Positions 9,923 to 20,723 of a stretch of DNA of 64,000 nucleotides are shown piece by piece (position 1 is the first letter of the stretch; each line of letters opens with the position of its first letter). The notes beneath the pieces were generated by a model. That model worked only from the letters and a program-made list of their open reading frames with translations. It was not told where the DNA came from and made no database searches. The stretch is from contig NZ_JAQYWQ010000001.1 in the NCBI RefSeq assembly GCF_029379315.1, forward strand, positions 62,001-126,000. The letters are read 5' to 3'. The stretch is from Nostoc sp. S13 (lineage in GTDB: Bacteria; Cyanobacteriota; Cyanobacteriia; Cyanobacteriales; Nostocaceae). The position numbers were made by a program, and so were the translations under genes.

Positions 9923-10004
9923 AATTATGAGGAAAATACTGCTTGTAATGGGTCTTAGAGACTTTTAATTAGTACTTTGTGAGAAGTTATATTTCTAGAC
10001 ATAA

Positions 10005-11099
10005 TCATTGATAATTTTTCTTAGCCAACCTTTGAATAACCAACTCAGCCGCTAAATGTATCGCTGCTTTCATACTCGTAGCATCAGCAATTCCCTTACC
10101 CGCAATATCAAACGCTGTTCCATGATCTGGTGAAGTCCGAACGAAAGGAAGACCAATAGAAGTATTAACTGCCCGATCAAACGCCATCAACTTCACAGGA
10201 ATTAAGCCTTGGTCGTGATAAAGTGCTAAATAAGCATCAGCAGGATTTTGTACTAAAGAATTTCCATACCAAGCTTGACCAGGTTTAACCCACATCGTAT
10301 CTGACGGTATTGGCCCATCTAGCTGTAATTGTGGTCGATTTTGCCGCTCTTGCTGCAACCAGGGAATTAACCAATCTTGTTCTTCATGTCCAAGTTGTCC
10401 CTGTTCGCCACTGTGGGGATTCAAACCTGCGATCGCAATTCTCCCTCTATCTATACCAAAATCCCTCTTCAAACACTCCACCAACAAATCTAATTTCTGT
10501 GTCAACAACTGCGGTGTCAATGTATCGGCTACTTGACGTAGGGGAATATGTGTAGTAGCAAGTAAAGTGCGGAGTGTCCAATTAGTATGGGGCGATCGCG
10601 CTACGAATAACATCCCAAAACGCTCAACACCTGATTTTTGTGCCAAAAGTTCCGTTTGCCCTGGATAATTATACCCTGCGGCTTTCCAAGCAGATTTAGC
10701 GATCGGCCCTGTGACAATACCATCAAATTTACCAGCGAGTGTTTGAGCGATCGCATATTCCATATACGCAAAACTAGCTGCACCACTCGCCGCATTACCT
10801 ATTCCTGGGATAATTTCAGCTTTAATTTTCTCATCTAACTGCACATCGATGACTGACAACTCATCTGGATTTGCCAAAGCTGCTAAATTCTCAGTTAAAT
10901 TCAGTTTGCGATAAGTCTGTGCCAGCAAATCCCCGTTACCTACAACTGTCACGTCATATTTTTTACTAATTTCCGCATCTGCTAAAGCTTTCAAAATCAC
11001 CTCCGGCCCAATCCCTGCCGGATCTCCCAGCGTCAGCGCCAAACGCGGACGATTCTGTTTGCTAAAATTTACTAAATTACCTTGATTATTTTGATACAT
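10005..11099 (-). CDS. pdxA: 4-hydroxythreonine-4-phosphate dehydrogenase
   Basis: [70 protein letters not shown]. Confidence 0.95.
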   Translation of the reverse strand: MYQNNQGNLVNFSKQNRPRLALTLGDPAGIGPEVILKALADAEISKKYDVTVVGNGDLLAQTYRKLNLTENLAALANPDELSVIDVQLDEKIKAEIIPGIGNAASGAASFAYMEYAIAQTLAGKFDGIVTGPIAKSAWKAAGYNYPGQTELLAQKSGVERFGMLFVARSPHTNWTLRTLLATTHIPLRQVADTLTPQLLTQKLDLLVECLKRDFGIDRGRIAIAGLNPHSGEQGQLGHEEQDWLIPWLQQERQNRPQLQLDGPIPSDTMWVKPGQAWYGNSLVQNPADAYLALYHDQGLIPVKLMAFDRAVNTSIGLPFVRTSPDHGTAFDIAGKGIADATSMKAAIHLAAELVIQRLAKKNYQ

Positions 11100-11305
11100 G
11101 AAATTTCTTCATAATTATTATTATCAAATTTTTCCTATTTCCCATCTTCGCTTCTCTCAACAGTAGGGATTGCCCCCCAAACCAGTAGGGATTACCTGCT
11201 AAACTAGTTTAAAATTATTTACACAGGTCTAATCCTACAGCAACTATTGAAAAGCTTCTGGTAGGCCTAGTTTACACATCACTTTGCATAAGGAGAATCA
11301 CACCA

Positions 11306-11410
11306 ATGGGCGGCGAAATTTTGAATGCAGCTCTATTATCCTTCGGTTTAATCTTCGTGGGCTGGGCTTTAGGCGCGTTGTTACTGAAAATTCAGGGCAC
11401 AGAAGAATAA
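11306..11410 (+). CDS. petM: cytochrome b6f complex subunit VII (PetM)
   Basis: Translated directly: [34 protein letters not shown]; 34 aa, single TM; below the ORF-track length cutoff. Confidence 0.9.
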   Translation: MGGEILNAALLSFGLIFVGWALGALLLKIQGTEE

Positions 11411-11621
11411 TTGAGTTAGGAGTTAGGAGTTAGGAGTTATTATTCTCTCCACTCCCTTTTTGATCGAAATGGGAAAAAAGCTTGTCCGTTAACCGGACAG
11501 CAATTTTCTCATAATTCTCTCCAAATAAATTTATTTTCTGAGAAAAGATGTAAACTTTTGTTTGCATAGGTTATTCTGATAACATTATTTTCATAAAACA
11601 TTAAAATTTATTACAACCCTC

Positions 11622-12620
11622 ATGACATTATTAATCGTCGGTGCCACTGGCACCTTAGGAAGACAAGTGGCTCGTCGTGCTATCGATGAAGGGTATAAAG
11701 TACGCTGTCTTGTACGGAGCAGTAAAAAAGCAGCTTTTCTCAAAGAATGGGGTGCAGAACTCGTACCAGGAAATTTGCGTTACCCCGAAAGCCTAGCCCA
11801 AGGATTAGAAGGTGTAACCCAAGTTATTGATGCGTCAACATCTCGCCCAACAGATTCACTCAGTATCAAACAAGTGGACTGGGATGGCAAAGTAGCATTG
11901 ATTCAAGCAGCAAAAGCAGCAGGCGTAGAGCGTTTTATCTTCTTTTCGATTTTAGATGCTGATAAATACCCAGAAGTGCCGCTAATGGAAATTAAGCGGT
12001 GTACAGAACTTTTTTTGGCTGAGTCGGGCTTGAATTACACCATCTTGCGGCTAGCTGGGTTTATGCAAGGGTTAATCGGTCAGTACGGGATTCCCATTCT
12101 GGAAGCACAGCCAGTTTGGGTAACAGGCAATTCTTCTCCCATCGCCTATATGGACACTCAGGACGTTGCGAAGTTTGCTATCCGAGCATTGAGTGTACCA
12201 GAAACGGAAAACCAAGCTTTTCCTGTAGTCGGTACTCGTGCTTGGAGTGCAGAGGAAATTATCAACCTGTGCGAACGCTTATCTGGAAAAGACGCCAGAG
12301 TAACGCGGATGCCAATAAACTTGCTGCGTGCTGTGCGGGGCTTAATGCGGTTCTTTCAGTGGGGATGGAATGTAGCGGACAGGCTAGCGTTTACAGAAGT
12401 ATTGGCTAGTGGTAAACAGTTAAATGCTTCAATGGATGAAGTTTACACAGTCTTTGGTTTAGATCAGCAACAAACCACAACCCTAGAAAGCTATCTACAA
12501 GAGTACTTCAGCCGAATAATGAAGAAGCTCAAAGAGTTAGACTACGAGAAAAATAAAAGCAAGAAGCAGAAACCTAAAAAAACTCCTTTTAAACAGTCTT
12601 CAAAAGTCAATAGTCAATAG
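11622..12620 (+). CDS. ycf39: NmrA/SDR-type NAD(P)-binding protein, Ycf39-like photosystem II assembly factor
   Basis: TLLIVGATGTLGRQVARRAIDEGYKVRCLVRSSKKAAFLKEWGAELVPGNLRYPESL is typical of Ycf39-type proteins. Confidence 0.8.
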   Translation: MTLLIVGATGTLGRQVARRAIDEGYKVRCLVRSSKKAAFLKEWGAELVPGNLRYPESLAQGLEGVTQVIDASTSRPTDSLSIKQVDWDGKVALIQAAKAAGVERFIFFSILDADKYPEVPLMEIKRCTELFLAESGLNYTILRLAGFMQGLIGQYGIPILEAQPVWVTGNSSPIAYMDTQDVAKFAIRALSVPETENQAFPVVGTRAWSAEEIINLCERLSGKDARVTRMPINLLRAVRGLMRFFQWGWNVADRLAFTEVLASGKQLNASMDEVYTVFGLDQQQTTTLESYLQEYFSRIMKKLKELDYEKNKSKKQKPKKTPFKQSSKVNSQ

Positions 12621-13019
12621 TCATTACAAAACAGACATTAGTCGTTAAACTCTAGACTCTGGACATTTGACTCTAGATTAATGACTACATGACCAAAAAT
12701 GTGTAAGGATTACAAGAAATACTGGGAACAATGAGCGCCTCTAAAGAATAGGTACGTAGTACTAAGCTAAACCACATCTAGTTTACATATCTAAAATTTA
12801 TATAACTCTTGTGGGATGGGCATCCTGCCCGCCCTAATTATGCAAGTTAAATGTGTAACAGCTTATATTCTTTCCTTTAGGTAGGCGATGAAAAACGACA
12901 ACTTCGACCCTTCTCTACGAGACGCTGCGCGTAGCTTGCTTCCCCGTAGGAGTACGGCGCAGGCTCAGGGCAAGCAAGCTCAGTGACCACTCAGGTGGTT
13001 TTAACTACCGCCAATATTC

Positions 13020-13380
13020 TGTGAACACTTGAGGGTATAATAGGATTACGCCATAGGTAGAATAACCGCTAGCAGAAATGGATAACCAACCCCAAAACGA
13101 CTGGCTAGGAAATAATAATGGATAGTGGGCGGCGAAAACCACGATAAACATAGCTAGGGTAGCTAACGCGCACCCATACCAGAAAACAAGACTATTTATT
13201 GATTGGACAAAGTACCGTACGGCATACGGAAACTAGAGAAACGATTCTCTAACGCTTAGGGAGATAGAGCCACCTGGGGTTGTTTAAATTAGACTCAGTA
13301 CTTTGTTCTATTGAACGGGTATCAGGTTTAAATATTGCCGCAAGGATAGACAATTTTAAGGCTGTCGTTGAAATAAGAAT
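13020..13380. ncRNA. candidate structured RNA or structured leader upstream of nadK (family not identified)
   Basis: No ORF over 60 aa; ACAAAGTAC (13207-13215) pairs with GTACTTTGT (13298-13306), enclosing hairpins CCGTA-CGGCA-TACGG (13215-13229) and AGAGAA-ACGA-TTCTCT (13235-13250). Confidence 0.4.
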
Positions 13381-13440
13381 CTCCGTATATTTAGAGCGGA
13401 GAATGTCAAATAATACAGAGCATCGCCTAAACTTGGATAT

Positions 13441-14364
13441 TTGAGTGTGCCGAAAGCAGGCATTATCTACAATGACATTAAACCGATAGCGGGTCGTGTC
13501 GCTATCGAGTTGAAAGACAAGCTAACCGCAGCCGGTTGGAATGTATGTATCACATCGAGTATTGGTGGAATACTGGGCTACTCTACCCCTGAGAGTCCTG
13601 TGTGCCACACCCCCATTGACGGTCTGACGCCCCCTGGTTTTGACTCAGATATGGAGTTTGCAGTGGTGTTAGGGGGAGACGGCACTGTTTTAGCAGCGTC
13701 TCGTCAGGTTGCCCCCTGTGGTATTCCACTGCTCACAGTGAATACCGGCCACATGGGATTTTTGACAGAAACTTTCCTGAATCAATTGCCCCAAGCACTA
13801 GAACAGGCGATGGCGGGTGAGTATGACATTGAAGAACGAGCTATGCTCACCGTCAAAGTATTTCGGGGAGATTCAGTGTTATGGGAAGCCCTCTGCTTGA
13901 ATGAAATGGTGCTGCACCGGGAACCTTTGACCTCTATGTGCCATTTTGAAATTGCCATAGGGCGTCATGCGCCAGTAGATATTGCGGCGGATGGTGTAAT
14001 TGTTTCTACGCCTACTGGTTCTACAGCTTACTCATTGAGTGCTGGTGGCCCAGTGGTGACTCCTGGCGTACCTGCTTTACAGCTAGTACCCATTTGTCCC
14101 CATTCCTTAGCTTCTAGAGCATTGGTATTTCCAGATACTGAATCGGTCAACATCTACCCAGTAAATATCCCTCGTCTGGTGATGGTGGTAGATGGCAATG
14201 GCGGGTGCTATATATTACCAGAAGATAGAGTATACATGGAGCGATCGCAATATAGTGTCCGATTTATTCGCCTACAACCGCCTGAGTTTTTCCGAATTTT
14301 ACGAGAAAAATTAGGTTGGGGTCTGCCACATATCGCTAAACCAACTTCGGTAGAATTGCCGTAG
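13441..14364 (+). CDS. nadK: NAD kinase
   Basis: [47 protein letters not shown]. Real start may be the GTG at 13447. Confidence 0.93.
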   Translation: MSVPKAGIIYNDIKPIAGRVAIELKDKLTAAGWNVCITSSIGGILGYSTPESPVCHTPIDGLTPPGFDSDMEFAVVLGGDGTVLAASRQVAPCGIPLLTVNTGHMGFLTETFLNQLPQALEQAMAGEYDIEERAMLTVKVFRGDSVLWEALCLNEMVLHREPLTSMCHFEIAIGRHAPVDIAADGVIVSTPTGSTAYSLSAGGPVVTPGVPALQLVPICPHSLASRALVFPDTESVNIYPVNIPRLVMVVDGNGGCYILPEDRVYMERSQYSVRFIRLQPPEFFRILREKLGWGLPHIAKPTSVELP

Positions 14365-14698
14365 TTATTTGTCATTTGTCATTTTCCCCCACTCCCCATT
14401 ACCCCTTATCCCCAGAGGGGGCCCCACCTTCCCCACTCCCTACTCCCCATTCCCCACTCCCCACTCCCCAAGTTACTGATTCCTTCCAGAATTACTGCCG
14501 TAGGATGGTATTTGGAGTTAGTTATTAAGATTGCATCGGAGAATTCGATGGCTGATACCTGAACGTGCTAAAAGATCCTTAGCAGCGTGTCAAATCAGCA
14601 TTGTTCCATCACTAAGAACTCGTAATTGCACTTTTAACTGATGTAAAGATTTTCTCTTGAATATCTTTACAATCCCAAATCCAATATCCCAAATTGTT

Positions 14699-15385
14699 AT
14701 GACAGTTGCTCAAAGTCCCTGTGTTCTGGTGATTGAAACCGATGAGAGCCTAGCAAATCAGCTTTCTTGCGATTTGCAAGAAGCCGGCTATGAATCAATT
14801 TTGGCTCATGATGCGACCAGTGGTTTGCAACACTGTCGCGATCGCCAACCTGCTTTAATTGTTTTAGACCGGATGCTAGCAGGAGAATCAGGGCTGTCAT
14901 TGTGCAAAAATCTAAGAAACACTGGTATGCGATCGCCTGTGTTAATTTTAATGGCAAGGGATACAGTCGATGATCGTGTAGCTTGTCTAGAAGCTGGAGC
15001 GGATGATTACATCCTCAAGCCTTACCGCTCAGAAGACTTTTTGAAGTTGATTCGCCTCTACTTAAAACCCGATGTGGATACCACGGAGCAGTTACGCTTT
15101 GGGGATTTAATTTTAGACATAGCAACTCGCCGTGCCATACACAACGGACGCACAATTGACTTGACAATGAAAGAATTTGAACTATTAAAATTCTTAATGG
15201 AACATCCCCGTGAGGTATTAACTCGCGAACAAATTCTGGAAAATGTTTGGGGTTACGACTTTCTGGGTGAGTCGAATGTAATTGAAGTGTACATCCGTTA
15301 CTTGCGGTTAAAAATCGAAGATGAAGGTCAAAAGCGCCTCATTCAGACAGTGCGCGGTGTCGGCTATGTTTTAAGAGAATCCTAG
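14699..15385 (+). CDS. nblR: OmpR-family response regulator, NblR-like
   Basis: VLVIETDESLANQLSCDLQEAGYE, LIVLDRMLAGESGLSL, winged helix LTMKEFELLKFLMEHPREVLTREQILENVWGYDF. NblR assignment from recalled similarity and nadK neighbourhood. Confidence 0.7.
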   Translation: MTVAQSPCVLVIETDESLANQLSCDLQEAGYESILAHDATSGLQHCRDRQPALIVLDRMLAGESGLSLCKNLRNTGMRSPVLILMARDTVDDRVACLEAGADDYILKPYRSEDFLKLIRLYLKPDVDTTEQLRFGDLILDIATRRAIHNGRTIDLTMKEFELLKFLMEHPREVLTREQILENVWGYDFLGESNVIEVYIRYLRLKIEDEGQKRLIQTVRGVGYVLRES

Positions 15386-15483
15386 TACACTGTGGCGTTA
15401 GTTTGCTTACCTTTAACAAGTTGCTCAAAGCAACTTGTCTAATTAATTCAGATGGTAGCTGAATTTCTACCGCACTGTACTAG
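15382..15483. repeat. MITE-like element with CTAGTACA/TGTACTAG ends and an internal hairpin
   Basis: CTAGTACA at 15382-15389, TGTACTAG at 15476-15483; internal ACAAGTTGC-tcaaa-GCAACTTGT stem, immediately after the nblR-like stop. Confidence 0.55.
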
Positions 15484-15613
15484 TAATATGTACCTCGTTA
15501 CTTCGTTAAAAGTCTCAGACTGGGAATGCTTGAGGGCAGATGCCTCCTACCTAACCAGTTTCTGCTTATAACACTGTAAAATTGAAATCTAAATTACAAA
15601 ATCAAAAAACTAT

Positions 15614-16105
15614 ATGACTCGTCGGTTAAGTTTGCTCTCGATGTTGCTGAGTATTTTCCTTATGGGCTGTTCTGTGCCAACAACAGCTAAACCTTCCACT
15701 CAAACTCCAGCAGCAGATAATTTAGGTCAAACACTACCAATTTCTGCTAAAGCCACTGTTCCTAATGGCACAACGATTCAGTTAGAAGTGGCACAGACCC
15801 CAGAACAGCAAGCGATGGGGTTGATGTATCGACCAGCTTTGCCAGATGACCGAGGAATGCTATTTGGGTTCCCTTCAGCACAATCAGTCAGTTTCTGGAT
15901 GAAGAATGTACCTGTGGCGTTGGATATGGTATTTCTACGTAACGGCGTAGTTAAATATATTCAGGCTGCTGCACGTCCTTGTGCAAGTGAGCCTTGTCCT
16001 ACCTATGGCCCCAATACACCAATCGATAAGGTGATTGAACTTCGCTCTGGAAGAGCTGCCGAATTGAAATTGAAAGTGGGCGATATTGTCAAAATTCAAT
16101 TTTGA
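15614..16105 (+). CDS. DUF192 family lipoprotein
   Basis: Lipobox-like LMGCS; VEVAQTPEQQAMGLMYRPALPDDRGMLFGFP, VSFWMKNVPVALDMVFL. Confidence 0.88.
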   Translation: MTRRLSLLSMLLSIFLMGCSVPTTAKPSTQTPAADNLGQTLPISAKATVPNGTTIQLEVAQTPEQQAMGLMYRPALPDDRGMLFGFPSAQSVSFWMKNVPVALDMVFLRNGVVKYIQAAARPCASEPCPTYGPNTPIDKVIELRSGRAAELKLKVGDIVKIQF

Positions 16106-16615
16106 GACTTCAGTACTTTGCGGAGATAAAGATTTGGATGATTGCTCTGTTCAAAGCCTATACTATCGAAATGTATATTTTTTTTGTAAAAAATGTCACG
16201 TATTGTGGAAAAAAGTCATCTGTAACGCTACCATTTAAAAACTGTGGTAATAATCTAAAATTCTACTGTCTCCAACCTGAAATCGCGGTCTTAAGGTTTG
16301 GTTGCAAAAATATTCCCTTGGGCGCAAGTGTAAATAGTCGCCAATAAGAGAGTATAGGCTATGGAATCTTGATTACTACATGTGTAATTAAATAAAGCAC
16401 AAAAGTAAACCAGATGGAGCCAATTTAACTAAGTAAAAATACTGCTTGAGAATCGAGCAGATGATTTGTACGAAAATTTCTATTTCTCAGACCTTCTATG
16501 AGCAGCCTCTGTTGAAGGTAAATTAAAAAAACTGTGCTGGGGTGTATAGCCGATAACGGCACAGTGACAGATAAAATACTGGCTACTGGCTACCGAGCAA
16601 TAGTGAACTTAATAT

Positions 16616-16843
16616 ATGACAATACATTCTACACAAGGAGGTGAGATACAAATGTCACCATCAAAATATTCTCGAATGATTCATTTTTTGCAAGAAGATT
16701 TAGCAATTTCCACAGCATCACTGGCGGTGGCGCTTCGGCATCGGGAGCAAGATCCAGGCCCATTGGCAATGATTCTTTGGCAGTATGGGTTGATTACTCT
16801 AGAGCAGTTAGAACAAATTTATGATTGGCTGGAGACAGCATAG
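16616..16843 (+). CDS. DUF2949 family protein
   Basis: LQEDLAISTASLAVALRHREQDPGPLAMILWQYGLITLEQLEQIYDWLE. Confidence 0.75.
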   Translation: MTIHSTQGGEIQMSPSKYSRMIHFLQEDLAISTASLAVALRHREQDPGPLAMILWQYGLITLEQLEQIYDWLETA

Positions 16844-17039
16844 GTAAGCAATTCAAAATTCAAAATTCAAAATGTTCTGGCGGTGTCTCGTTGAGAGGAA
16901 ACCCAATCGTACTAGTTAACGTATGCAAGCTTAACAGCTTAGTCACTTTTAATCTTAAACATCAAAGGCATGGTAAAGAGTCACTATCTAGCCAAGTCCA
17001 TTAATAAATGATGTAGCTGGGTCTAGTTTTAGCCGTTGG

Positions 17040-17265
17040 TTAGAATATTCTACTGGTAAATTTGGAAGTGAAGCTATTTGCTATTCCAGCAGAATATACG
17101 TCGCCAAAATGTAGTGACTGCGGTGTAATCGGTAAAAAATCTCTATCAACACACACAGATAAATGTAATTGTGGATGCGAGTTGCAAAGATATCCAAATG
17201 CAGCAATAAATATTCTGAATCTTGGCATCGCTAGGATGGGACACATCGAAAGGAATAAGAATTAA
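17040..17265 (+). pseudogene. C-terminal remnant of an IS605/IS200-type TnpB (OrfB) zinc-ribbon protein
   Basis: AEYTSPKCSDCGVIGKKSLSTHTDKCNCGCELQRYPNAAINILNLG; upstream RuvC-like part absent. Confidence 0.8.
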
Positions 17266-17415
17266 ATAACATACAATTTATGTCCCTGGCTTACCTCACC
17301 CTCAATCCCTCTCTTTATAAAGAAGAGGGAAGCTAGATACAGGATGAAGTTTTGCATTTTATTATTGTGTTTGTAATACCATTTCTTTGTGAGGCTGCGC
17401 TAAACCCTTTTAACT

Positions 17416-17470
<55 letters not shown>

Positions 17471-17656
17471 GTCCTTTGCGTCCTTTGCGGTTCGTTTTCT
17501 TTCTTGTACTTAAATATGGTTTAGTGCATCTTCATACAGCTTAACCATTTGCCAACACTTAGTCCTAGTAAAGTCAAGAAAATATCAGGCTTTGCTCCGC
17601 TCAAAAGTAATTGCTTTTAGAAAATCAATCTCTTAAATATACTTGCTTATAGCTAT

Positions 17657-17836
17657 CTAACGCTCTTCCATCACTCTTGTAAGAGAATAATCTAGAATCG
17701 TTACAGGATAAGACTTTCACCAAAAATCTTGATTTCAGCCATTCTGTTAAAAAATAAACCCTCAAACCCTTGCCCCATCTAAAGTTTAAAAATTAACCCT
17801 TATTTTTCTTTTCCCAGAGTGATGGAAGAGCGTTAG
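17657..17836. mobile_element. 180-bp MITE-like element with perfect 21-bp terminal inverted repeats
   Basis: CTAACGCTCTTCCATCACTCT (17657-17677) is the exact reverse complement of AGAGTGATGGAAGAGCGTTAG (17816-17836). Confidence 0.7.
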
Positions 17837-17891
17837 TTAGTCTCTTTTAATTTAGTGCTGAGTATGAATAAAAGTACTCAGCACTCGGTAC

Positions 17892-19046
17892 TCAGGAGTG
17901 ACTAAACACTCTAACTGCTGCTGCTATACCAGCTCCAGGGGTGAAGTCTTCGTAGCCCAGTTCTGAAAGTGTAACTTCCAAAGATGCTATACAACTGAGG
18001 ATATCGCGATCGCTCACAAAACCCAAGTGACCAATACGGAAAATTTTATTACTCAAATGGTCTTGACCGCCTGCTAGGGCAATATCAAAGCGTTTTTTCA
18101 TAAATGACCGAATCTTATCCGGTTCAATTCCGTGTGGTGCTACAGCCGTAATCGCCGGACTGGCGGAACTATCTGCTGCAAATAGGGGTAAATTTAACCC
18201 TTTAATGGCGGCACGGGTAGCATTCTTCAGCCGTTCGTGTCGAGCAAATATTGACTCCAAGCCTTCTTCTTTCATGATTCGCAACGTAGTGTGTAGCGCT
18301 ACAATCAAGTTCACCGGTGGAGTAAATGGAGTTGTATTTTTGGCTGTGGCTTTGCGATATTTGCCTAAGTCCAAATAATATTTTGGTAGCTTTGCAGTTT
18401 TGTAAGCTTCCCAAGCCTTGGGGCTGACAGAGACAAAACCCAATCCCGGTGGAATCATATAACCTTTTTGGGAACCGGAGGCGACGATATCCAAACCCCA
18501 AGCATCCACGGGTAGATTGAACGCACCCAAGCTAGTCACCGCATCAACGATAATTAAAGCTTCACCGTGTTCTTTAACGTGGCGGTTGATGGTTTCTAGA
18601 TCATTCAACACACCCGTTGAAGTTTCGCTGTGGGTAATGATTACGGCTTTGATTTGCTTTTGGGTATCTGCTTGGAGTTTTTCGGCAAATACTCGGGTAT
18701 CTAAGGGTTTTCCCCATTCCACCTTAACTTCTTCTACATTCAAACCGTAGGCTTGACCAACTTCTACCCAGCGTTCGCCAAATTTACCATTAGAACCAAC
18801 TAAAATGCGATCGCCTGGAGAGAGGAAATTAATTATTGCAGCTTCTACAGCACCCGTACCACTGACATTCAGCGTCAGCACATCACTTTGAGTTTGGTGC
18901 AGCCACTTGAGGTTTTCCGTCACCTCTGCCAATATGTTGCTAAATTCACTGGTACGGTGTCCAATCGGATGCTTGGCTAATGCCAGTAAGGCAGCTTCTG
19001 GCACCGGCGTTGGGCCTGGAATCATCAGCATCAGCTTATCGTTCAT
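17892..19046 (-). CDS. class V aminotransferase (alanine--glyoxylate aminotransferase family)
   Basis: MIPGPTPVPEAALLALAKHPIGHRTSEF, SGTGAVEAAIINFLSPGD, VVDAVTSLGAFNLPVDAWGLDIVASGSQKGYMIPPGL. Confidence 0.92.
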   Translation of the reverse strand: MNDKLMLMIPGPTPVPEAALLALAKHPIGHRTSEFSNILAEVTENLKWLHQTQSDVLTLNVSGTGAVEAAIINFLSPGDRILVGSNGKFGERWVEVGQAYGLNVEEVKVEWGKPLDTRVFAEKLQADTQKQIKAVIITHSETSTGVLNDLETINRHVKEHGEALIIVDAVTSLGAFNLPVDAWGLDIVASGSQKGYMIPPGLGFVSVSPKAWEAYKTAKLPKYYLDLGKYRKATAKNTTPFTPPVNLIVALHTTLRIMKEEGLESIFARHERLKNATRAAIKGLNLPLFAADSSASPAITAVAPHGIEPDKIRSFMKKRFDIALAGGQDHLSNKIFRIGHLGFVSDRDILSCIASLEVTLSELGYEDFTPGAGIAAAVRVFSHS

Positions 19047-20184
19047 GTGTGTATCCTACAAGTCAAATAAAAGTCAAAATTGTGGGAAGTTGGTTAAGTC
19101 TGGTAGAAAATCCTAAATATTCATCTACAAATTCCACTCAGTTTGTCACCAACCTTGTTGTATATTTTCCAAATCTATAGGAAAAGTATCGTGGGAGTTA
19201 ATCATCGGTCAGCTTGACCTTTGCAATTTATACGAGATTCCAACTCAGATTCAACCTCTGTTCTAGGCAATCTTATCACACACCTAGATGGCCAGGTTAA
19301 GCTGTCTGCTCGTAGGGGAGTGGCTATTTTACCCAAGGGTGAAGCGTCTCACAATTTTAGGCACTGGTATAGATGAGAAACATGATCAGTTCTTAAATCT
19401 TACCGATAATCTGCTTCCGTTGTTTTTGTAGAAACACGCGAAATCGTTTTCAATATCGCTGGAATCGTCGGTGAAAAAGCTGCGTTTTGCTTCAACGAAG
19501 GAAGTAATCTCCTACACTCTGCGGAAGACTTAGATGTCACCGTTTACTAAGAGATAGAAGATACCCAGCCCAAACTTTTCAATCTGTTTGGGTCGAGGAT
19601 TTGTTCTTAGGTTGACATTCTTTAAAGAATACCTCCATCTATGGAGTCGGTAATCATTTATTTCAGTCAGAATCGCTTTGATGCTACTATCCAAGACTTC
19701 TCTGCCTTCCTCGATGGCGATTTTCTACTGATGCTTTTAGGTGCATTTGCCACCGAAGTTAAGATATTTATGCTACTAATTGCTGCATATTATCAAACTA
19801 CACTTAGACGTAGGCGATGCCTACGGCGGGCTACACTTACGCTAAGAAACTATAAGTTTTTATACTATACTTACAAAAATGCTACAATCTTGCTTAGTCT
19901 TGTTAGTTACCATTCATGATGAGTCGTTTTTAACTAGTGTTCAGTTCATAAACTGTCACTCACCAGATCCCCGGTATTCTTGCAAAAGAGATATTCTTAA
20001 TTAGTGCAAGGAGTGATACCATTTCACTACATGTTTGTCACAAGTTATCCCCGCAATGCCCCTCCTCAGGGAGTGTTGCAGATTTCAAATGTTGCATCAA
20101 ACGAGTGAGTTGGTATAAGCTTTTACGGGAAAGCGCTTGAGTGAGCAAAATTCTCAAGCGCTTTCTCGTGTATAAATAAAACGT

Positions 20185-20380
20185 ATTGCCAATGGTGAAG
20201 AAACTAATAGGGACATAGAAACCCTGCGGCGATCGCTACGTGCGCGTGACAGTCAGGATAAGATACATATTGGTTGGCAAAATTGGCAAATATATTATCA
20301 CTATCGCCGAGGGAAGAGATATTCATGTAGGCGATCGCATCTTAATATTTCAAGTTTGCGCTTTCCATCAAAACCTTTTT
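20185..20380 (+). pseudogene. frameshifted remnant resembling the effector-associated region of cyanobacterial conflict proteins
   Basis: Frame A: IANGEETNRDIETLRRSLRARDSQDKIHIG; adjacent frame: GKIGKYIITIAEGRDIHVGDRI. Motif resemblance from memory only. Confidence 0.35.
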
Positions 20381-20720
20381 AAGTGACTGGACATACCACA
20401 CGAATTAGTTTTCCTTGCAACGGTTCTTCTGCTGTTACAGCCTCATCTATCCGTCCTGCAAACTGTTCCCAATTACGATTGTTCGTGCAAACAATAATAC
20501 CGAAGTGGTTAGAATCACGACGATGCAAACGGATAAAATCATCTCTGTTGATAGTTAATATCGAGCGTTCTTGACTTATGGCAAATGCTAGCACTTCCTG
20601 ATCAGGTATACCTTAGTCTGCATTTCCTACTTCTTGAACTGTCAAAACATCATGCCCCAAAGCGCGTAATAATTCCACAACTGGAAACGGAAACTGCTCA
20701 TCTGCGTAAAACCGTGCCAT
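20379..20720 (-). pseudogene. DUF5615 PIN-like toxin, interrupted by one in-frame TAA (20613-20615)
   Basis: MARFYADEQFPFPVVELLRALGHDVLTVQEVGNAD-*-GIPDQEVLAFAISQERSILTINRDDFIRLHRRDSNHFGIIVCT; single frame throughout. Confidence 0.85.
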
Positions 20721-20723
20721 CGA

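Noticed and set aside
13020-13380. Assignment of the structured region to RNase P RNA, tmRNA or a group II intron
   Set aside because: Conserved core motifs as I recall them (for example GAGGAAAGUCCGGGC, the tmRNA tag region, a domain V GAGC...GAAA stem) were not seen; left as unassigned.
14380-14475. CCCCACTCCC-rich low-complexity stretch (also about 38500)
   Set aside because: Common intergenic low-complexity sequence in Nostocales; no further structure found.
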